7,865 nucleotides of DNA from DATDAW01 sp036524675 (lineage in GTDB: Bacteria; Verrucomicrobiota; Verrucomicrobiia; Chthoniobacterales; DASVRZ01): NCBI GenBank assembly GCA_036524675.1, contig DATDBU010000142.1:1-7865 (forward strand), in the 5' to 3' direction. A program made the translations under genes and the position numbers. The notes under the pieces were generated by a model that did no database searches, was not told where the DNA came from, and worked only from the letters and a program-made list of their open reading frames with translations. Position 1 is the stretch's first letter; each line of letters begins with the position of its first letter. Positions 5,478 to 7,865 of this stretch are shown here, in pieces.

Positions 5478-5768
5478 GCAGTCCGCCACGTTTGCGCACA
5501 GCCGGCGAAGTCCGCGTTTACGCTGCGGTCATAATCTGTGCCATAAGCGCTACACGATTAAGAGGCGATCGCAGAAAGAGTTTCTGAACAGAAGGAAGCA
5601 GAGGAAGCAGAGAAAGTCCTTCAGAACTTGCTACCTTTGTTTTCTTCTGTTTCTTCCGCCTTACCCGAGTCGCTGGTGCCGGACATGCACGCGCTGACCT
5701 TTCGTCCAGACCGACAGTGGCTTGTGCCAGATGTGGGCTAACTACTTCTGGCGACCTGAGGAGATGTC
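5478..5768. other. 291-bp stretch without a gene, carrying a palindromic repeat
   Basis: No frame looks coding. It lies between the SDR stop and the last of three decayed genes on the other strand. Apart from the hairpin repeat at 5591-5660, I see no promoter or terminator that I can support. Confidence 0.5.
5591..5660. repeat. imperfect palindromic intergenic repeat (purine-rich arm, pyrimidine-rich arm)
   Basis: The left arm 5591-5616 (tandem GGAAGCAGA units) and right arm 5635-5660 (CTTTGTTTTCTTCTGTTTCT and onward) pair at 17 of 26 positions, with more pairs if G-U is allowed, around an 18-base loop. Read through on the plus strand it gives NRRKQRKQRK then CYLCFLLF. This pattern is one I associate with dispersed intergenic repeats in Verrucomicrobiota and Planctomycetes. 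It probably belongs to a multi-copy family, but no second copy is in this window. Confidence 0.6.
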
Positions 5769-6010
5769 TCATTCTTTTCGCAACCAGTGTGAAACATCCC
5801 AACTCTCCGCGAGTTCCTCGCGACAGGCGTGTGCAATTCCGAGAGAGAGCCGTTTAAGTTCTTCGGGCGGCATGCCTTCTTTGAGACCTGCCCGAAAACG
5901 CACCATCGCAGACTCCACGGGACCATGCTCCACCAATGCTAACTCGCCCCATAAAGCTGCTCAAATCGTTCGAGTTTCTTTGGGCGCTCCGGGCGCGATT
6001 TGTTATTCGA
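5769..6010 (-). pseudogene. frameshifted remnant of an unrecognised helical protein
   Basis: From TGA 5769-5771 the minus strand reads as a well-formed helical protein for about 55 codons: LVEHGPVESAMVRFRAGL, then KEGMPPEELKRLSLGIAHAC and ESWDVSHWLRKE. At TAG 5939-5941 the frame changes. The adjoining frame continues naturally upstream as KKLERFEQLYGAS. Restoring one T at the junction gives YGASLALVEHG, so a single-base deletion explains the break. Upstream the frame is closed by TGA 6011-6013 and has no ATG, so the N-terminus is lost or altered. I do not recognise the family. The pattern suggests an all-alpha domain. It follows the decayed glycoside hydrolase on the same strand. Confidence 0.6.
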
Positions 6011-6229
6011 TCAGGGTAAAACCACGGAAATAATCGATCGTGAAACTTGGTTCCGCAGTCGGAGGCTGGTCCGCGCCGCGGAACGCTCGGTTGAACTCCA
6101 TTGAGGAAGATAAACGGGAAGCCATTTGGTGGTATCCAGATTGCCTGCGTCGAATTCATCACCAAAAACCAGCCGGTAGCCACTCTGTGTCAGTCGATTT
6201 TGCGGTTCCATGCGATCATTTTCTTTCAT
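6003..6229 (-). pseudogene. family 16 glycoside hydrolase reduced to its N- and C-terminal ends
   Basis: From ATG 6227-6229 the frame reads SGYRLVFGDEFDAGNLDTTK, then WLPVYLPQWSSTERSAAR, the typical beginning of GH16-like beta-glucan-active proteins (DEFD, W, YLPQWSS.ERSAAR). After base 6071 a shifted frame gives DQPP, which in relatives lies a little further on (IEADQPPW). It is followed at once by SFTIDYFRGFTLIE and TAA 6003-6005, which matches the family C-terminus (VDYFRGY). About 190-200 middle residues, including the catalytic ExDxxE region, are gone, so no activity is possible. Two deletions at least are implied. The start overlaps the stop of the preceding remnant as ATGA, a sign of a former operon. 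M8 or M14 of the longer open frame are both possible starts. Confidence 0.7.
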
Positions 6230-6408
6230 TGCTTCGGCTTGAGCCGCCATTCGCGGGACCGATCGATTTCTTCGATTTCCGGCTCCGGGATAGGGCGAAG
6301 GCGATGCGCATCGGGGCGTAAATTCGTCGCTCTGTGGGCACCGCCGAAGTAGACGCTATTTTTGCCGTAGGCGAGGTTAATCGTATCACGCTCCCGCTCA
6401 TTCCCTGC
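6226..6408 (-). pseudogene. C-terminal remnant, probably of a Y-family (DinB/UmuC-like) DNA polymerase
   Basis: Sixty codons with no start, ending at TGA 6226-6228. The first part, DTINLAYGKNSVYFGGAH, and the end, IPEPEIEEIDRSREW then RLKPKQ, read as one protein. Between them a neighbouring frame encodes APMRIAF (6297-6317). One extra base at about 6318-6324 and one missing base at about 6290-6296 would join them as GGAH-x4-YAPMRIAFARIPEPE. YGKNSVYFG...APMRIAF.RIP is what I recall from the C-terminus of Y-family polymerases. That assignment is from memory and moderate; the coding character is clearer. Its upstream end abuts the stop of the membrane-protein gene, so the rest was lost by deletion at about 6400. 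Confidence 0.6.
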
Positions 6409-7865
6409 TCATCCGCAGCCACGCTCCCAGCAGCGCCACTCCGTAGGCTGCCGCTGCGGCCACGAACAGGGCGTTGAAGCCTGCGCTCATCGCGAGCAAC
6501 ATCGCGCCTGCGGGCGTGGCCACCGAGACGCAACCATTCACCGCCCACGCCCAAGGCACGTGTTCCGGCGTCTTCGCTTCCAGCCAGCGCAGCCCGAGGG
6601 GAAAGGCCATGCCCATCGTATAGCCGAGGGTGGCGACCACGCCCAGGAGCACGCCGTACTGTACCGCCACCGGCCAGGCCCGCGCGGCGGGACCGAGCGC
6701 CGCGAGCAACCAGGCCGCGAGGAGCGTCCCGCCCGCGACGACGGCCACCGCACGCCGCGTCATCCGCGGCCCAGCGCTCAAGCGTTCCGACCAGAGGCTC
6801 CCCGCGCCGGAGGCCAGCAGCAACCCCGTGATCACCACCGCCGCGGCCAGCACCGGGCTGCCGAGCCACGCCTGCGCGCGCAGCATCATGCCGATTTCCA
6901 CCAACATGAACCCGGCACCGAGGCCACCGAAGTAAAGCAGCACGCCCGCCTTCCCCGGCGCCTGCCAGCCCAGCCGCAGCAGGGGCAGCACGATGCCGAC
7001 CACCGCGAGGCTGGCGAGCACGACGAAGGTCAACGCCACCACCAGCGAGCCCAGTTCGAAAAACGGCATCGCGCGTGCACCAAAAACCTCTGCAAGCCGT
7101 CCGGATGCGTTCCACCGCACGAATTGAGAGAAGTAGGGCCGATCGTCTGTCGCCGGGCGAAGCAGAAACGGATACTCGTGATAAATCGCCTCGCGCGGGC
7201 CTTCCGCCAATGTGTCGACCAGATGGAAAAACTCCGGATTTTGCCAGACGTGATGCGCCTCGCGTTCGTCCGGCTGCAAGTCCGGCAACAGCAGCGGATC
7301 GAAGCCGCGCTCCGCACAGAACGTCCGCAACGCTGCCGCATCGGCGGGACTCCAGGCTTCGCGCCGCGCCAGGAAGGTGACGGTGGCCCAGCCGCGGACG
7401 GCCGCCAGGTGGGCGCGCGGCCGCACGCCCGCCGACTCAATCGCCTCCGCCAACGTGGCGAGCAACCGAAGCGGATTGCGCTCCGGAAAATCCATCCATG
7501 CTGTGACCGCGATTACGCCCGCCGGGGCGAGCTTTGACCATGCCTCGAGAAAGGATTCGCGCGTGAGCAAGAACTGTTCGCCGGCCGAGGCGAGCCCAGC
7601 GGTGCCGCCGAGCGCGCCGACCGTCGGAAAACGGATCACGTCGAATGCCTGCTGCGCCCCTCGCAGATAAGCGCGTCCGTTGGCGACACGAAGGTGCACC
7701 GCGGACAGACGCCATTCTGGCGCTAGCGGCGGATCGTTCCCGGTGAGCAGTTCGACGAGCGCGGCGTTGGGTTCAACCACGGTCACGCGCGTCGCGCCGT
7801 GCCGGGCCGCGAGAGCCGCCCAACCGCCAGGACCGCTTTCGAGCAGGAGCACGTTGCGCGGCGTC
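6398..7865 (-). CDS. Spermidine synthase-like methyltransferase-fold membrane protein (5' end cut by window)
   Basis: Partial gene; the frame is open through the window edge (PRNVLLLESGPGGW), so the GTG at 7850-7852 is an internal Val, not a start. The SAM/decarboxylated-SAM-binding Rossmann motif is at about 1-28 (LLLESGPGGW, then VTVVEPN), followed by the rest of the fold to about residue 215. PATDDRPYF (233-241) marks the junction. The second half is membrane-embedded, with segments at about 266-292, 302-326, 334-352, 366-386, 396-420, 434-456 and 459-478. The family motif YFGGLGAGFMLVEIGMMLR is at 307-325, with MGMAFPLG (413-420) and WAWAVNGCVSVATP (434-447). Relatives usually carry further N-terminal membrane segments, which would lie outside. 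True polyamine synthesis is unproven for these fusions. Its G+C and codon use are visibly higher than in the rest of the window. Confidence 0.88.
   Translation of the reverse strand, partial: TPRNVLLLESGPGGWAALAARHGATRVTVVEPNAALVELLTGNDPPLAPEWRLSAVHLRVANGRAYLRGAQQAFDVIRFPTVGALGGTAGLASAGEQFLLTRESFLEAWSKLAPAGVIAVTAWMDFPERNPLRLLATLAEAIESAGVRPRAHLAAVRGWATVTFLARREAWSPADAAALRTFCAERGFDPLLLPDLQPDEREAHHVWQNPEFFHLVDTLAEGPREAIYHEYPFLLRPATDDRPYFSQFVRWNASGRLAEVFGARAMPFFELGSLVVALTFVVLASLAVVGIVLPLLRLGWQAPGKAGVLLYFGGLGAGFMLVEIGMMLRAQAWLGSPVLAAAVVITGLLLASGAGSLWSERLSAGPRMTRRAVAVVAGGTLLAAWLLAALGPAARAWPVAVQYGVLLGVVATLGYTMGMAFPLGLRWLEAKTPEHVPWAWAVNGCVSVATPAGAMLLAMSAGFNALFVAAAAAYGVALLGAWLRMSRE

Noticed and set aside
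5722..6033. 103-codon plus-strand frame
   Set aside because: Antisense to the helical remnant; Ser/Arg-rich with no recognisable motif.
6214..6401. Frame starting with ATG overlapping the membrane-protein stop (MSGSVIRLTSPTAK)
   Set aside because: The ATGA overlap is attractive, but its composition is poor and it is best explained as an alternate frame of the polymerase-like remnant.
6216..7115. 299-codon minus-strand open frame
   Set aside because: Shifted frame over the membrane-protein gene, low-complexity Gly/Ala/Arg. Only its last part touches the remnants, where it supplies APMRIAF by frameshift.
6560..7537. 325-codon plus-strand open frame
   Set aside because: Antisense to the spermidine synthase-like gene, very rich in Arg, Gln and His with no domain; an expected by-product of high G+C.
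1..7865. CRISPR array, tRNA, rRNA, intact IS, toxin-antitoxin or defence genes
   Set aside because: No regularly spaced repeats, no tRNA-like folds noticed, no transposase or nuclease motifs seen.

Overview
This 7.9-kb window comes from a bacterial chromosome of moderately high G+C. The taxonomic signal is weak. An imperfect palindrome of purine-rich AGGAAGCAGAGGAAGC type (5591-5660) resembles repeats I associate with Verrucomicrobiota (Opitutales-like) and Planctomycetes. Shine-Dalgarno sequences are absent before most genes. I lean to Verrucomicrobiota at low confidence. There are no tRNA or rRNA genes, no CRISPR array and no intact mobile element.

Layout. At 1-177 there may be a small ORF or gene end that converges on ohr. 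At 164-580 (-) is ohr, an organic hydroperoxide reductase. Upstream of it on the same strand, 726-854 is a C-terminal stub of an alpha/beta hydrolase. At 1036-2175 (+) is an AI-2E/PerM-type membrane permease. About 550 bp without a convincing gene follows. At 2729-3820 (+) is a stand-alone Rieske non-haem iron oxygenase. It converges on a TetR-type repressor (4012-4632, -), and the gap between them holds two hairpins and a 16-bp direct repeat. The repressor is divergent from a classical SDR oxidoreductase (+, best start 4713). A 21-bp inverted repeat (18/21) covers the start regions of both and is the best regulatory candidate in the window.

From 5478 to 6408 no intact gene remains. Read across frameshifts on the minus strand, the stretch shows three decayed genes in series: a C-terminal piece that looks like a Y-family DNA polymerase (6226-6408), a family-16 glycoside hydrolase reduced to its two ends (6003-6229), and an unrecognised helical protein with one frameshift (5769-6010). 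The first two meet at an ATGA stop/start overlap, so they were once an operon. The right end (6398-7865, -) is a markedly more G+C-rich membrane protein of the spermidine-synthase-like type, cut by the window edge.

How the genes relate. TetR plus SDR is a typical repressor/target pair. The Rieske enzyme has no reductase or ferredoxin partner here. A link between it and the SDR (oxygenation followed by dehydrogenation) is possible but not shown. Ohr has no ohrR beside it. I found no clearly new biological system; the most informative features are the gene graveyard and the TetR/SDR inverted repeat.
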